From assembly GCF_001528665.1 (NCBI RefSeq), contig NZ_BBYJ01000031.1, positions 1 through 64,000 of the forward strand: a DNA stretch of 64,000 bases. The letters run 5' to 3'. This document shows, in pieces, positions 1 to 10,396 of this stretch (positions are counted from its first letter, which is position 1; each line of letters starts with the position of its first letter). Below the pieces are notes generated by a model. The model saw only the letters and a program-made list of their open reading frames with translations. It was not told where the DNA came from and made no database searches. Source of the DNA: Microtetraspora malaysiensis. Lineage in GTDB: Bacteria > Actinomycetota > Actinomycetes > Streptosporangiales > Streptosporangiaceae. The position numbers and the translations under genes were made by a program.

Positions 1-437
<437 letters not shown>

Positions 438-1008
438 ATGTCTTCGAGTTTTTCCTGGCCAACATTCAACATGAATGTCAACCAAAGGAATCCATCCCCC
501 CACACCCAAAGATGCAGGTAAGGACGGGGTTGTGCATCATGCACTGGCTTTTAGCACACTGTTGAGTTCTCAAGAAACGGACGCGACCACCATCACCTCA
601 GACTCGAAACCGAGCCATCCGCTCCGGGGCGTTATTCGCTTCGTTCTTTCTGTTTACTATTCTTCCGTGTCGCCCGGTCCGTGTCAAACCGCCCCATTTC
701 GGAGCACTTGACCCGAACCGCGCAACTCCAGAGGAATCGCAGCCGCCCCGTTTCCGGGGCAACCCCTCCAAATTACTATCCGTTCGCAATTCTGTCGAAT
801 TGCGCCCGAACAGCCGGAATTACCGGGAAGTTGGAGGAGATACAGGAACCGTAGCACTCATTTCCACTAAGGGAGTGAGACGCGCCGGTGTGTCCTGCGA
901 GAAAGAACCTTACCACCCCTCAGGGCCGACCGCGCACGCCTGAGGCAACCTGAGCATCATTCCCAGCTCTGGTCGCCTCAAACCTGCGTCGGCCGACCCG
1001 TATGACAT
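438..1008 (-). promoter_or_regulatory. rrn leader and upstream promoter region
   Basis: No gene is visible in these 570 bases between 16S and valS. Read on the minus strand they hold an rrn leader. The block at 555-574 (CTTGAGAACTCAACAGTGTG) is a sequence commonly seen in actinobacterial rRNA leaders near the processing and antitermination region. There is a strong -35 candidate at 682-687 (listed separately), a GCCCCG/CGGGGC hairpin at 745-760, and a perfect palindrome GCAATTC-GACA-GAATTGC at 786-803. A TAGTAA at about 772-777 may be the -10 of a second, further upstream promoter. Confidence 0.7.
658..687 (-). promoter_or_regulatory. Candidate rrn promoter (-35 TTGACA, -10 AGAATA)
   Basis: On the minus strand TTGACA at 682-687 is a perfect -35 hexamer. 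AGAATA at 658-663 follows after an 18-bp spacer, with TAGTAA overlapping just downstream. It lies about 220 bases upstream of the 16S start, the usual distance for actinobacterial rRNA promoters. The -10 assignment is the less certain half. Confidence 0.5.
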
Positions 1009-3588
1009 CTAGGCGGGAAGTGCGGCCAACTGGGCCTCGAGGCGCGCGATGTCCTCCTCGGCCTGCGCGGCACGGGCACGCACCTTCGCCACCACGTCTT
1101 CGGGCGCCTTGGCCATGAACTGCTCGTTGCCGAGCTTCCCAAGGACCTGGGCCTGCTCCTTGCGCGCGACAGCGAGATCCTTCTCCAGGCGCTTGCGCTC
1201 CGCGACGACATCGATGGCCCCGGCGGTGTCGATCTCCACGTCCACACCCCCCACTGCGATGCGGGCGGTGGCCGTGAAGGTCTCCCCTGGCGCGTTCAGC
1301 CGAAGCAGCGCCCGGACGGCCTCCTCGTGGGGGGCGAGAGCCGTACCGGCGAGGGACAGCCGGGCAGCCACCCGCTGGCCAGGCTTGAGTCCCTGGTCAG
1401 AGCGGAACCTGCGCACCTCGGTCACGAGCTCCTGGAGCGCGGCGATCTCCTCCTCGGCTCTCGGGTCGGCCAGCTCCGCCACGGGGACCGGCCAGTCGGC
1501 CACGACCAGTGACTCTCCGCCGGTCAGGGCCCGCCAGAGCTCCTCGGTCACGAACGGCACCAGCGGGTGCAGCAACCGCAGCAGGGCATCGAAGACGTGG
1601 CCGAGAACGCGCTTGGTGTTCTCCGCGACCTGTCCGCCCTGGGAGATCTGGATCTTGGCGAGCTCGACATACCAGTCACACACCTCGTCCCAGGCGAAGT
1701 GGTAGAGGACGTCGGAGGCCTTGGCGAACTCGAAGTCCTCAAAGGCCGCGTCCACAGACGCGATCACGCTCTGCAGCCTCGACAGCACCCAGCGGTCGGC
1801 GGCGGTGAGCTCGGACGGCAGGCCGTCCGACACCGCGCCGTTCATGAGCGTGAACCTGGTCGCGTTCCAGATCTTGTTGCAGAAGTTGCGCGAACCCGCC
1901 GCCCAGTCCTCGCTGATGGCCACGTCAGAGCCCGGGTTGGCCCCGCGCAGGAGGGTGTACCTGGTGGCGTCGGCGCCGTAGCGGGCGATCCAGTCCAGCG
2001 GATCGACCACGTTCCCGAACGACTTGGACATCTTCTTGCCGAACTGGTCGCGGACCATGCCATGCAGGGCCACCGTGCGGAACGGCGGCTGCCCGTCCAT
2101 GGCGTACAGGCCGAACATCATCATCCTGGCGACCCAGAAGAAGAGGATGTCGTATCCGGTGACCAGCACGGACGTCGGGTAGAACCGCTTGAGCTCAGGG
2201 GTGATCTCCGGCCAGCCCAGCGTGGAGAACGGCCAGAGCCCTGAGGAGAACCAGGTGTCGAGCACGTCCGGGTCCTGGACGTAGCCGGCCGGCGGCTCCT
2301 CGTCCGGGCCGACGCACACGACCTCGCCCGCCGGGCCGTACCAGACGGGGATCCGGTGCCCCCACCAGAGCTGGCGGGAAATGCACCAGTCGTGCATGTC
2401 GTCGACCCAGTCGAAGTAGCGCTTGGCCAGCTCCGGCGGGTGGATGCGGGTCCGCCCGTCGCGGACCGCGTCGCCCGCGGCCTTGGCCAGCGGCGACACG
2501 TTGACGAACCACTGCAGCGACAGGCGCGGCTCCACAACGGTCTTGCAGCGGGAGCAGTGGCCCACCGAGTGCAGGTACGGCCGCTTCTCGGCGACGATCC
2601 TGCGCTGCTGTCGCAGAGCGGCGACGACCGCGGGCCGGGCCTCGAACCGGTCCAGTCCCTGGAAGGGGCCGTGGGCGGTGATCACACCGCGCTCGTCCAT
2701 CACGGCGACCGACGGCAACGAGTGGCGGCGGCCGATCTCGAAGTCGTTGGGGTCGTGGGCGGGAGTCACCTTCACCGCGCCCGTTCCGAAGAACGGGTCC
2801 ACGTGCTCGTCCGCGACGATCGGGATGCGGCGGCCGGTGAGCGGGAGCTCCACGAGCTGGCCGACGAGGTGCGCGTAGCGCTCGTCGGACGGGTTGACCG
2901 CGACCGCGGTGTCGCCGAGCATCGTCTCGGCCCGCGTGGTCGCGACCACGATCTCCGTCTCGTCCGACCCGTACCGGATGGAGACGAGCTCTCCCTCGTC
3001 CTCGCTGTGCTCCACCTCGATGTCGGAGAGCGCGGTGAGACAGCGGGGGCACCAGTTGATGATGCGCTCGGCGCGGTAGATGAGCCCGTCGTCGAAGAGC
3101 TTCTTGAAGATGGTCTGGACGGCCCGGGAGAGGCCCTCGTCCATCGTGAAGCGCTCGCGCGACCAGTCGACGCCGTCGCCGAGCTTCCGCATCTGGCCGA
3201 GGATGCGCCCGCCGGACTCTTCCTTCCACTGCCACACCCGATCGACGAACGCCTCGCGTCCCAGATCGTGGCGGGACAGGTCTTCCTTGGCGATTTCGCG
3301 CTCGACGACGTTCTGGGTGGCGATGCCGGCGTGGTCCATTCCTGGGACCCACAGCGTCTCCATGCCGCGCATCCGGGCCCGGCGGGTCAGCGCGTCCTGG
3401 ATCGAGTGGTCGAGGGCGTGTCCCACATGCAGCGAACCGGTCACATTCGGCGGGGGGAGCACGATGCTGTATGGCTCACGCCCGCTGCCCGGGTCCGCGG
3501 TGAAGAAGCCCTCCGATACCCAGCGCTCGTAGCTTCGGGTCTCGACGTCGGCGGGTGCGTACTGAGTTGGCAGTTCAGGCGTTGTCAC
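1009..3588 (-). CDS. valS: Valyl-tRNA synthetase
   Basis: Charges tRNA-Val with valine in the cytosol. The class I signature is complete: HVGH at about residues 54-57 and KMSKS near residue 519. A C-terminal tRNA-binding coiled coil (Lys/Glu/Arg-rich, last ~65 residues) is typical of ValRS. The reading frame is open to 3633. I place the start at the GTG at 3588, giving 859 residues beginning [12 protein letters not shown], because the extra upstream residues look unconserved; the Shine-Dalgarno is weak for either choice. The gene sits immediately upstream of the rRNA promoter region and downstream of clpX on the same strand, as in mycobacteria. Confidence 0.97.
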   Translation of the reverse strand: MTTPELPTQYAPADVETRSYERWVSEGFFTADPGSGREPYSIVLPPPNVTGSLHVGHALDHSIQDALTRRARMRGMETLWVPGMDHAGIATQNVVEREIAKEDLSRHDLGREAFVDRVWQWKEESGGRILGQMRKLGDGVDWSRERFTMDEGLSRAVQTIFKKLFDDGLIYRAERIINWCPRCLTALSDIEVEHSEDEGELVSIRYGSDETEIVVATTRAETMLGDTAVAVNPSDERYAHLVGQLVELPLTGRRIPIVADEHVDPFFGTGAVKVTPAHDPNDFEIGRRHSLPSVAVMDERGVITAHGPFQGLDRFEARPAVVAALRQQRRIVAEKRPYLHSVGHCSRCKTVVEPRLSLQWFVNVSPLAKAAGDAVRDGRTRIHPPELAKRYFDWVDDMHDWCISRQLWWGHRIPVWYGPAGEVVCVGPDEEPPAGYVQDPDVLDTWFSSGLWPFSTLGWPEITPELKRFYPTSVLVTGYDILFFWVARMMMFGLYAMDGQPPFRTVALHGMVRDQFGKKMSKSFGNVVDPLDWIARYGADATRYTLLRGANPGSDVAISEDWAAGSRNFCNKIWNATRFTLMNGAVSDGLPSELTAADRWVLSRLQSVIASVDAAFEDFEFAKASDVLYHFAWDEVCDWYVELAKIQISQGGQVAENTKRVLGHVFDALLRLLHPLVPFVTEELWRALTGGESLVVADWPVPVAELADPRAEEEIAALQELVTEVRRFRSDQGLKPGQRVAARLSLAGTALAPHEEAVRALLRLNAPGETFTATARIAVGGVDVEIDTAGAIDVVAERKRLEKDLAVARKEQAQVLGKLGNEQFMAKAPEDVVAKVRARAAQAEEDIARLEAQLAALPA

Positions 3589-3669
3589 GGTGACCAATTC
3601 TATGGCCGTCCACGTCCGCTCCCATGCCACCATCTGCGGTCGAGTGCCCGCGCGGCCGTTTCGCGCGGG

Positions 3670-4953
3670 TCAGGCGGACTTCTCCCTGGGCGTGCGCTGC
3701 TGCTTCGCCTGGAGCTGGTCCCGCGGCACGAGCGTCGGGTTGACGTGCTCCAGGACCGCCTCGCGGGTGATGACGACGCGGGCGACGTCCTCGCGGGAGG
3801 GCACCTCGTACATCACCGAGAGCAGGACCTCCTCCAGGATGGCCCGCAGGCCCCGGGCGCCGGTGCCGCGCAGGATCGCCTGGTCCGCGATCGCCTCGAG
3901 CGCGTCGTCGCTGAACTCCAGCTCGACGTTGTCCAGCTCGAAAAGGCGGCGGTACTGCTTGACGAGCGCGTTCTTCGGCTCGGTGAGGATCTGGATCAGC
4001 GCGTCCCGGTCGAGGTTGTGCACCGAGGTGATCGCGGGGAGCCGGCCGACGAACTCGGGGATCATGCCGAACTTGAGCAGGTCCTCCGGCATGACATCGG
4101 AGAAGATGTCCGAGGAGTCCACCTCCTCCTTGGACCGGATGATGGCGTTGAAGCCGATCCCCTTCTTGCCGATCCGGGACTCGATGATCTTTTCGAGCCC
4201 GGCGAAGGCGCCACCGCAGATGAACAGCACGTTCGTGGTGTCGATCTGGATGAACTCCTGGTGCGGATGCTTGCGCCCGCCCTGCGGGGGCACGCTCGCG
4301 GTGGTGCCCTCAAGGATCTTCAGCAGGGCCTGCTGGACGCCCTCACCGGAGACGTCTCGCGTGATCGACGGGTTCTCGCTCTTGCGCGCGATCTTGTCGA
4401 CCTCGTCGATGTAGATGATGCCGGTCTCGGCCTTCTTCACGTCGTAGTCGGCCGCCTGGATCAGCTTGAGCAGGATGTTCTCGACATCCTCTCCGACGTA
4501 GCCGGCCTCGGTCAGCGCGGTGGCGTCGGCGATCGCGAACGGCACGTTCAGCATCTTGGCGAGCGTCTGCGCGAGCAGCGTCTTGCCGGAACCGGTGGGC
4601 CCGAGGAGCAGGATGTTGGACTTGGCCAGCTCCAGGCCGTCGTCCCGGGCACGTTCACCGGACTGGACGCGCTTGTAGTGGTTGTAGACCGCTACCGAAA
4701 GCGCCTTCTTCGCCTTGTCCTGTCCGATGACGTAGGCCTCAAGGAACTCGTAGATCTCGCGCGGCTTGGGGAGGTTGTCCCACTTCAGCTCAGAGGACTC
4801 GGAGAGCTCCTCTTCGATGATCTCGTTGCAGAGGTCGATGCACTCATCGCAGATGTAGACGCCGGGTCCGGCGATAAGCTTCTTGACCTGCTTCTGGCTC
4901 TTGCCGCAGAACGAACACTTCAGCAGGTCTCCCCCGTCGCCGATGCGTGCCAC
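3670..4953 (-). CDS. clpX: ATP-dependent Clp protease ATPase subunit ClpX
   Basis: AAA+ unfoldase that feeds substrates to ClpP. The 427 residues carry the N-terminal C4 zinc-binding domain (Cys13, 16, 35, 38), Walker A GPTGSGKT at 118-125, Walker B around IYIDEVDK, and an IGF loop (GKKGIGF) for docking on ClpP. The start is the GTG at 4953, preceded by AAAGGAG eight bases upstream. It lies downstream of clpP1-clpP2, separated by 194 bases with a strong hairpin, so it may have its own promoter. Confidence 0.98.
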   Translation of the reverse strand: MARIGDGGDLLKCSFCGKSQKQVKKLIAGPGVYICDECIDLCNEIIEEELSESSELKWDNLPKPREIYEFLEAYVIGQDKAKKALSVAVYNHYKRVQSGERARDDGLELAKSNILLLGPTGSGKTLLAQTLAKMLNVPFAIADATALTEAGYVGEDVENILLKLIQAADYDVKKAETGIIYIDEVDKIARKSENPSITRDVSGEGVQQALLKILEGTTASVPPQGGRKHPHQEFIQIDTTNVLFICGGAFAGLEKIIESRIGKKGIGFNAIIRSKEEVDSSDIFSDVMPEDLLKFGMIPEFVGRLPAITSVHNLDRDALIQILTEPKNALVKQYRRLFELDNVELEFSDDALEAIADQAILRGTGARGLRAILEEVLLSVMYEVPSREDVARVVITREAVLEHVNPTLVPRDQLQAKQQRTPREKSA

Positions 4954-5100
4954 CCCAGATACTCCTTTGCGTGGGACCGCCCTGCTGACGCGGTCATTTC
5001 CGTCCGCCGCGCGCTCTGAGTCGGTGCGAAAACGTCATCCCGCTCAGGTATCGACGTTACCGTCTCCCAGACCCTCAGTGAGCCCCCTGACGGTGAGTCG

Positions 5101-5135
5101 CACCGGAACGTGCCCAAATGGGCACCGTTCCGGTG
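5101..5135 (-). terminator. Hairpin downstream of clpP2
   Basis: CACCGGAACG (5101-5110) pairs perfectly with CGTTCCGGTG (5126-5135). An inner TGCCC/GGGCA stem is present. It lies just after the clpP2 stop on the minus strand and probably terminates or attenuates transcription into clpX. There is no long T-run, as is usual in actinomycetes. Confidence 0.6.
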
Positions 5136-5147
5136 CCTTCGACTTCC

Positions 5148-5810
5148 TCAGGAAGCGATCGCCGCGGCGCGCTTCTTCCGCGTCGGGATGATGTCGTCCA
5201 CCAGCCCGTACGCCTTTGCCTCCTCGGCGCTCAGGATCTTGTCGCGCTCGATGTCCCTGCGGACCTCGTCCGGCGACTTGCCCGAGTGCCGCGCCAGAAT
5301 GTCCTCGAGCAGGTCCCGCATGCGCAGGATCTCCCGAGCCTGGATCTCGATGTCGCTACCCTGGCCGCCGCCCTCGGTGGAGGGCTGGTGGATCAGGACG
5401 CGGGCGTTCGGCAGCGCGAACCGCTTGCCGGGCGTGCCGCCGGCCAGCAGCACCGCCGCGGCGGACGCCGCCTGCCCGAGGCAGACCGTCTGGATCTCCG
5501 GGCGGACGAACTGCATCGTGTCGTAGATCGCCGTCATGGCGGTGAACGAACCACCCGGCGAGTTGATGTAGATGCTGATGTCCCTGTCCGGGTCGAGCGA
5601 CTCCAGGGTGAGCAGCTGCGCCATGACGTCGTTCGCCGAGGCGTCGTCGATCTGCACGCCGAGGAAGATGATGCGGTCCTCGAACAGCTTGTTGTACGGG
5701 TTCATCTCCTTCACGCCGTACGTCGTGCGTTCGACGAACGAAGGGATGATGTAACGGCCGTTGATGTCTCCTGGCCGGATCAGCTCATTCACTTCGAAAG
5801 CTCCGCTCAT
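5148..5810 (-). CDS. clpP2: ATP-dependent Clp protease proteolytic subunit ClpP2
   Basis: Serine protease subunit of the mixed ClpP1P2 barrel. In the 220-residue protein the triad is Ser116 (GQAASAAAV), His141 (LIHQPS) and Asp186 (RRDIERD), with the INSPGG oxyanion segment near 83-88. Its ATG overlaps the clpP1 TGA (ATGA), so the two subunits are translationally coupled, in keeping with a fixed stoichiometry. Numbering follows the usual actinobacterial order tig-clpP1-clpP2-clpX. Confidence 0.97.
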   Translation of the reverse strand: MSGAFEVNELIRPGDINGRYIIPSFVERTTYGVKEMNPYNKLFEDRIIFLGVQIDDASANDVMAQLLTLESLDPDRDISIYINSPGGSFTAMTAIYDTMQFVRPEIQTVCLGQAASAAAVLLAGGTPGKRFALPNARVLIHQPSTEGGGQGSDIEIQAREILRMRDLLEDILARHSGKSPDEVRRDIERDKILSAEEAKAYGLVDDIIPTRKKRAAAIAS

Positions 5811-6451
5811 GAGACGGCGCCCTCGGAGGGCACCTGCCGTGCGCTGCGCACGACGTGGTCGATGAAGCCGTAGTCCTTGGCCTCCTCGGCCGTGAACCAG
5901 CGGTCACGGTCGGAGTCGCGCTCGATCTGCTCGAGTGGCTGACCGGTGTGGAAAGCGATCCGCTCAGCCAGGGTCTTCTTCACGTAGAGCATCTGCTCTG
6001 CCTGGATCGCGATGTCCGCCGCGGTTCCACCGATGCCGCCCGACGGCTGGTGCATCATGATGCGGGCGTGAGGAAGCGCGTACCGCTTGCCCTGTGCCCC
6101 CGCGCAGAGAAGGAACTGGCCCATGGAGGCGGCCAGACCCATCGCGACGGTGCACACGTTGTTCGGCACGTACTCCATCATGTCGTAAATCGCCATTCCG
6201 GCCGTCACCGAGCCGCCGGGCGAGTTGATGTACAGCCAGATGTCCCTGTCCGGGTCGTCCGCCGCAAGGAGGAGCAGCTCGGCGCAGAGCCGGTTGGCGA
6301 CCTCGTCGTTGACCTGGGTGCCGAGCACCACGATGCGCTCGCGGAGCAGCCGCTGGTAGAGCTGGTCCTCCAGGCGGAACGAGCCGTTCTCACTGCCGCG
6401 TGCGTCCGGGCCGAAGCTAGTGGGCTGGAAGAAGGTCGGCGGGCTGGTCAC
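5807..6451 (-). CDS. clpP1: ATP-dependent Clp protease proteolytic subunit ClpP1
   Basis: First ClpP subunit. I start it at the GTG at 6451 ([13 protein letters not shown], 214 residues), because GGAAGGTG at 6457-6464 is a Shine-Dalgarno at the right spacing; the frame is open further upstream but without support. The triad is Ser109 (GLAASMGQF), His134 (MMHQPSGG) and Asp179 (ERDSDRD). The short unconserved N-terminus may be a propeptide. A ClgR-type operator lies about 90 bases upstream, and the stop overlaps the clpP2 start. Confidence 0.97.
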   Translation of the reverse strand: MTSPPTFFQPTSFGPDARGSENGSFRLEDQLYQRLLRERIVVLGTQVNDEVANRLCAELLLLAADDPDRDIWLYINSPGGSVTAGMAIYDMMEYVPNNVCTVAMGLAASMGQFLLCAGAQGKRYALPHARIMMHQPSGGIGGTAADIAIQAEQMLYVKKTLAERIAFHTGQPLEQIERDSDRDRWFTAEEAKDYGFIDHVVRSARQVPSEGAVS

Positions 6452-6539
6452 AGCGTCACCTTCCGATGCGTCGAAGTCGATTGGCTTTGCTTGTGACCTT
6501 AACGCGCGGCGCGGACAGCTCATGCCCCGTCGGGTTGCT

Positions 6540-6553
6540 GTTCGCTGACGGCG
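6540..6553. promoter_or_regulatory. ClgR-type operator upstream of clpP1
   Basis: GTTCGC-TGACG-GCG matches exactly the GTTCGC-N5-GCG site described for the actinobacterial activator ClgR, which controls clp and related protease genes. It is 89-102 bases upstream of the clpP1 GTG, a sensible activator position. The match is read directly; function is inferred from the known regulon. Confidence 0.7.
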
Positions 6554-6591
6554 CATGGGCCCGGCGCCCCCACATGCCCAGTACCCGGGAA

Positions 6592-6632
6592 CACGAGACC
6601 CCCGCCGCGCCGAAGCGCGACAGGGGTCGTGG
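6592..6632 (-). terminator. Terminator hairpin after tig
   Basis: Read on the minus strand, CACGACCCC pairs with GGGGTCTCGTG around an inner GCGC-TTCG-GCGC stem-loop. It is placed 20-60 bases past the tig stop and before the ClgR-type site, so tig and clpP1P2 are probably separate transcription units. Confidence 0.6.
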
Positions 6633-6651
6633 TGAAGCCTGTGGCGAACGC

Positions 6652-8049
6652 CTACTCCGCGGACTCCTCCTGGGAGCCGGGCTCCTGAACGCCGGCCTCC
6701 TCGACGCCCTCAGCCTCCTGCTCGGGGTTGAGCTCGGCGTAGATGGCCTTGATGTCCACCTCGTTGCCGGCCTCGTCGGTCACCTTGGCGGCGTCACCGA
6801 CGACCGTCTTGGCCTTCTCCCGCACGATCTCCATCATGGCCAGCGTGAGCTGGTCGTTGTCGGCGAGGTGCTGGGCCAGGGTGTTCGGGGCGACACCGAG
6901 CTGCATGGCGCGACGCACCACGAAGTTGGTGAGCTCCTGCTCGCTGACGCCGATCTCCTCGGCCTTGACGATCTTGTCGAGGACGAAGCCGGACTTCAGC
7001 GCCTTGGCGGCGCTGTCCTCGAACTCGGCGAAGCGCTCGTCCTCGGTCGTCTGGTAGAGGCGGAAGAACGCCTCGCGGCTCAGGCCGCTCTCGGCGATCT
7101 GGTGCTCGAGGTTGTGCTTGCGCGCGTCGATCTCGGCCTTGAGCGCGCTCTCCGGCAGCGGGATGTCGATCTTCTCGAGGAGGGCGTCGAGGGCCTTCTC
7201 GCGGCTCTGCATGACCTGCTCGACGAGCTTGTTGCGGCGGGCCTGCTCGCGGATGCTGTCCTTCAGCTCGTCGAGCGTGTCGAACTCGCTGGCGAGCTGC
7301 GCGAACTCGTCGTCCAGCTCGGGCAGCACCTTCTCCTTGACCGACTTCACGTTGATGATCACGTCGGCCTCATCGCCGGCGTTCTCACCGCCGACCAGGG
7401 TGGTGCGGAAGGTCTTCTCCTCGCCTGCGGACAGCCCCTCGAGAGCCTCGTCGAGGCCCTGGAGCACGGAGCCGGCGCCGACCTCGTAGGAGACGTCGGC
7501 GGCCTGCTGCTCCTCGAGGTTCTTGCCGTCGATCTCGGCGCGCAGGTCCATGACGACGTAGTCGCCGCTGGCGGCCGCACGCTCCACGCCGGTCAGCGTG
7601 GCGAAACGCTGGCGGAGGGCGTCGAGCTGGGTCTGGATGTCCTCGTCGGACACCTCGGCGACGTCGACGACGACCTCGGCGCCCTGGAAGTCCGGGACCT
7701 CGAAGGACGGACGGACGTCCACCTCGGCGGTGAACTCGACCTGCGAGCCGTCCTCGATCTTGGTGACCTCGATCTCGGGCTGGCTGACCGGGAACACGTC
7801 GGTCTCGTCCACGGCCTGGCCGTACAGCTTGGGCAGGGCGTCGTTCAGGGTCTCCTCGAGAACCACCGCGCGGCCGAAGCGCTGCTCGATGATCCGGGCG
7901 GGCACCTTGCCAGGGCGGAAGCCGGGGACACGCACCTGCTGGGCGACCTTCTTGTAGGCGGCTTCCAGGCTCGGCTCGAGCTCCTCGAACGGCACCTCGA
8001 CGGTGAGCTTCACCCGGGTCGGGCTGAGCTCCTCGACAGCGGTCTTCAC
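6652..8049 (-). CDS. tig: Trigger factor (ribosome-associated chaperone, peptidyl-prolyl isomerase)
   Basis: Binds L23 at the exit tunnel and shields nascent chains. The start is the GTG at 8049 with AAGGAGA upstream, giving 465 residues; the frame is open upstream to 8208 but that part is Arg/Ala-rich and unconserved. The ribosome-binding signature GFRPGKVP is at about 43-50, the FKBP-like domain at about 155-240, then the long helical C-terminal chaperone domain. The Glu-rich tail ends EESAE. It lies upstream of clpP1 as in most actinobacteria. Confidence 0.96.
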   Translation of the reverse strand: MKTAVEELSPTRVKLTVEVPFEELEPSLEAAYKKVAQQVRVPGFRPGKVPARIIEQRFGRAVVLEETLNDALPKLYGQAVDETDVFPVSQPEIEVTKIEDGSQVEFTAEVDVRPSFEVPDFQGAEVVVDVAEVSDEDIQTQLDALRQRFATLTGVERAAASGDYVVMDLRAEIDGKNLEEQQAADVSYEVGAGSVLQGLDEALEGLSAGEEKTFRTTLVGGENAGDEADVIINVKSVKEKVLPELDDEFAQLASEFDTLDELKDSIREQARRNKLVEQVMQSREKALDALLEKIDIPLPESALKAEIDARKHNLEHQIAESGLSREAFFRLYQTTEDERFAEFEDSAAKALKSGFVLDKIVKAEEIGVSEQELTNFVVRRAMQLGVAPNTLAQHLADNDQLTLAMMEIVREKAKTVVGDAAKVTDEAGNEVDIKAIYAELNPEQEAEGVEEAGVQEPGSQEESAE

Positions 8050-8247
8050 GGGGTGGTCTCCTTGATCAAGCTTTTGGTGATCGCGGGCGCGCCTAGCACG
8101 GATACCGCGGCGCGTTACGGGCGCCGCGCCCACGTGAGCGGCACGAAGCACCGCCGCCTTGGCACGACCCTTTGGGCAGGCTCCACTGTGGCGGGTGTCC
8201 AGCGCCAAGGTGCAGTCTAGGGCAGAGACACGCCTAGGAGCGACTGC

Positions 8248-9114
8248 TCACAGGTCGAGCATGATCTGTCGCAACATCCCGGCGGTCTCGTCCGGGGTCG
8301 TGCTGACCGCGCAGAGCCGCTCCATGACCTCGCCGTACCGGTCCACCTCATCCCGTTTGTCCAGGTAGAGCGCGCTGGCGAGCTGCTCGACGTAGACGAT
8401 GTCGGGAAGGTCGGCGTCCTGGAACCGCAAGATGCTGAACGCGCCGCCCTCGGCGGCGTGTCCGCCGAAGCTGAACGGCATGATCTGGATCGTGATGTTG
8501 GGCTGGTTCATCAGGTCGATCAGGTGCTGGAGCTGGCCCCTCATGACCTCGACGCCGCCGATGGGGCGGCGCAGGGCCGCCTCGTCGATGACCGCCCAGA
8601 ACATCGGGCCGCCGTCGCCGTCCAGGACGCGCTGGCGCCCCAGCCGCAGATCCACCCGCCGGGCGATCTCCTCGGGCCCGGCCCCGACGGCGCCCGCGGT
8701 GATCACGGCCCGGGCGTACTCCTTGGTCTGCAACAGACCGGGCACGAACTGGACCTCATAGGTGCGGATGCGGGCGGCCGCCTCCTCCAGCCCGACGTAC
8801 GCCTGGAACCAGGCGGGCAGCACGTCGTTGAACCGGTGCCACCAGCCGGGCTCGTTGGCCCGCTCCACCAGCTCCATCACCGCGGAGCGTGCCCGGGGCT
8901 CCTCTACGCCGTAGAAGGTGAGAAGGTCGGCGACGTCACGTTCCTTGAACCCGACGCGGCCGAGCTCCATGCGACTGATCTTGGACTCGGAGCCCCGGAT
9001 GACCTCGCCGGCCTCGTCACGCGTGACACCCTTGTTCTCGCGGAGCTTGCGCAACTGGGAGCCGAGGAGGATGCGAAGCGCCGTCGGCCCGGAGCCCGGC
9101 TGGGTCTGTGTCAC
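8248..9114 (-). CDS. XRE-type HTH regulator with DUF5753 domain
   Basis: The 288-residue protein has an N-terminal Cro/C1 helix-turn-helix (about residues 12-67, LRKLRENKGVTRDEAGEVI) and a C-terminal DUF5753 domain (PGLLQTKEYARAVI onward), an architecture expanded in spore-forming actinomycetes. The family often has a small DUF397 gene beside it. None is seen here; instead an RsbW-like ATPase is divergently transcribed across a 266-bp gap rich in GTGCA/TGCAC inverted repeats. The GTG start follows weak GAGGGAGGCGCC. Targets unknown. Confidence 0.9.
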   Translation of the reverse strand: MTQTQPGSGPTALRILLGSQLRKLRENKGVTRDEAGEVIRGSESKISRMELGRVGFKERDVADLLTFYGVEEPRARSAVMELVERANEPGWWHRFNDVLPAWFQAYVGLEEAAARIRTYEVQFVPGLLQTKEYARAVITAGAVGAGPEEIARRVDLRLGRQRVLDGDGGPMFWAVIDEAALRRPIGGVEVMRGQLQHLIDLMNQPNITIQIMPFSFGGHAAEGGAFSILRFQDADLPDIVYVEQLASALYLDKRDEVDRYGEVMERLCAVSTTPDETAGMLRQIMLDL

Positions 9115-9245
9115 GGCGCCTCCCTCTCAGTCGATGCGTGACATGCGCCGAGGGAAAGATCTGAGCCACACCTCAGCCCACACAGTGTCACCACTTCACG
9201 CCCCAATGACAAGGGCCGATCGCGCCGTGTCGCCGGAAAACGTCG

Positions 9246-9344
9246 TGTGCCGCTGCACAAGGCAACTGCACGTGCATTTGGGTCTTGCAGGGGCCGGTCG
9301 GCTGTCCCATCATGGCGTAGTGCATATTGGGCTAATGGTGCACT
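9246..9344. promoter_or_regulatory. Array of GTGCA/TGCAC inverted repeats (candidate operators)
   Basis: Three inverted repeats built on the same half-site lie between the divergent regulator and ATPase genes: TGTGC-CGCT-GCACA (9246-9259), TGCACGTGCA (9267-9276) and AGTGCA-N14-TGCACT (9319-9344). An extra half-site TTGCAG follows the middle one. The likely reader is the DUF5753 regulator at 8248-9114, controlling itself and the ATPase; this is an inference from position. Confidence 0.5.
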
Positions 9345-9380
9345 GACGTCAAAAGCGGCTAGCGGGAGGTAAAGGGCAGG

Positions 9381-9857
9381 ATGTTGGAGAAGCCCATGCC
9401 ATCCGCCCAGCTACCCCGCCGGAGCGTCCGCGAGATGCTGCGCTCCGCCGGCGCCGCGGACCAGGCGATCTGCCCGCTCGGGCCGCAGGCCGACTCCGTG
9501 AAGACCGCCAGGGACGTCACCCGCTCCACCCTGAACGAGTGGGGCCTGTCCGAACTCGGCGACGACGCCGCCCTGGTCGTCTCCGAACTCGTGACCAACG
9601 CCGTGCGCTACGCGCTCTATCCCGGAAAGACGCGGGACGAGAGCCCAATCACATTGACCCTGGTCCGCCTCTCGCCGGACATCCTCCTGGTCGTGGCCGA
9701 CCCGAGCGACGAGGTCCCGACGCCCAAGGAGCCCGACTTCATCTCGGAGCACGGCCGCGGGCTCTACATCGTCGAGACGTACAGCCAGGAGTGGGGCTGG
9801 GACGCGCTCGACAACGGCGGCAAGGCCGTGTGGGCGCGCTTCCGCGCGTCCGACTGA
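9381..9857 (+). CDS. RsbW/SpoIIAB-like ATP-binding protein (HATPase)
   Basis: A 158-residue GHKL-fold protein like the anti-sigma-factor kinases of actinomycetes. The N box ALVVSELVTNAVRYAL lies near residues 58-73 and the G box SEHGRGLYIVE near 118-128. A GGGAGGTAAAGGGCAGG region precedes the ATG; an internal ATG five codons on is an alternative. No sigma factor or anti-anti-sigma gene is adjacent. Its divergent neighbour is a DUF5753 regulator, a pairing frequent in Streptomyces-like genomes. Confidence 0.88.
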   Translation: MLEKPMPSAQLPRRSVREMLRSAGAADQAICPLGPQADSVKTARDVTRSTLNEWGLSELGDDAALVVSELVTNAVRYALYPGKTRDESPITLTLVRLSPDILLVVADPSDEVPTPKEPDFISEHGRGLYIVETYSQEWGWDALDNGGKAVWARFRASD

Positions 9858-9910
9858 TCCAGAAAGCGTGCGGCTGATCAGAAAAATCCGTCAGCACCCG
9901 CCGCATGACG

Positions 9911-9948
9911 AAGGCCAGGTCATCCGATGCCGGTTGACCTGGCCTTTG
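9911..9948. terminator. Bidirectional terminator
   Basis: A perfect 12-bp stem AAGGCCAGGTCA / TGACCTGGCCTT (9911-9922 and 9935-9946) with a 12-base loop lies between the ATPase gene and the convergent tRNA-Gly. Each side has a short T-stretch, so it could serve both strands. Confidence 0.8.
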
Positions 9949-9958
9949 TCGCAATCAG

Positions 9959-10029
9959 AGCGGACGACGGGAATCGAACCCGCGTAGCCAGTTTGGAAGA
10001 CTGGGGCTCTACCATTGAGCTACGTCCGC
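9959..10029 (-). tRNA. tRNA-Gly (anticodon TCC)
   Basis: Cloverleaf on the minus strand, 71 nt without CCA: acceptor GCGGACG/CGTCCGC, D arm with AGCTCAATGGTAGAG, anticodon loop CTTCCAA, T arm with GGTTCGATTCC, discriminator T. The CCA is not encoded. Confidence 0.97.
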
Positions 10030-10118
10030 ACGCGCCGGTCTTCATCTGGTCTAGACTTCATCCGGTCGTCAGGGCGTAAGCGTACCGGAGTTCCGGAGCG
10101 CTCGCGCAATCGACGCAG

Positions 10119-10192
10119 CGGGGCGTGGCGCAGCTTGGTAGCGCGCTTGCTTTGGGAGCAAGAAGTCGCAGGTTCAAATCCTGTCGCCCCGA
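10119..10192 (+). tRNA. tRNA-Pro (anticodon TGG)
   Basis: 74-nt cloverleaf: acceptor CGGGGCG/CGCCCCG, D arm GCGC-AGCTTGGTA-GCGC, anticodon stem-loop CTTGC-TTTGGGA-GCAAG, T arm GCAGG-TTCAAAT-CCTGT, discriminator A, CCA not encoded. It is divergent from the tRNA-Gly 90 bases away. Confidence 0.97.
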
Positions 10193-10212
10193 CGAGCTCT
10201 TCCAGTGTGACG

Positions 10213-10238
10213 GGCCGCTTCCGGCATCGGAGGCGGCC
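10213..10238 (+). terminator. Hairpin after tRNA-Pro
   Basis: GGCCGCTTCCG pairs with CGGAGGCGGCC (one G-T wobble) across a GCAT loop, 20 bases past the tRNA, followed by TCATTCGTG. Confidence 0.6.
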
Positions 10239-10396
10239 TCATTCGTGTCCGGAGGTGCTCGTGCGGCCCCGGCCGCCGCCGGGTGAGCGAGATCGCGTGA
10301 CGATCCGGCTCCCGTCATCTGGCAAACACCTGAAATGCGGCAGATCTTCTCTTTACGATTCGGGGACATCTTCTGCCTCTCCGGAGAGAAACGGAT

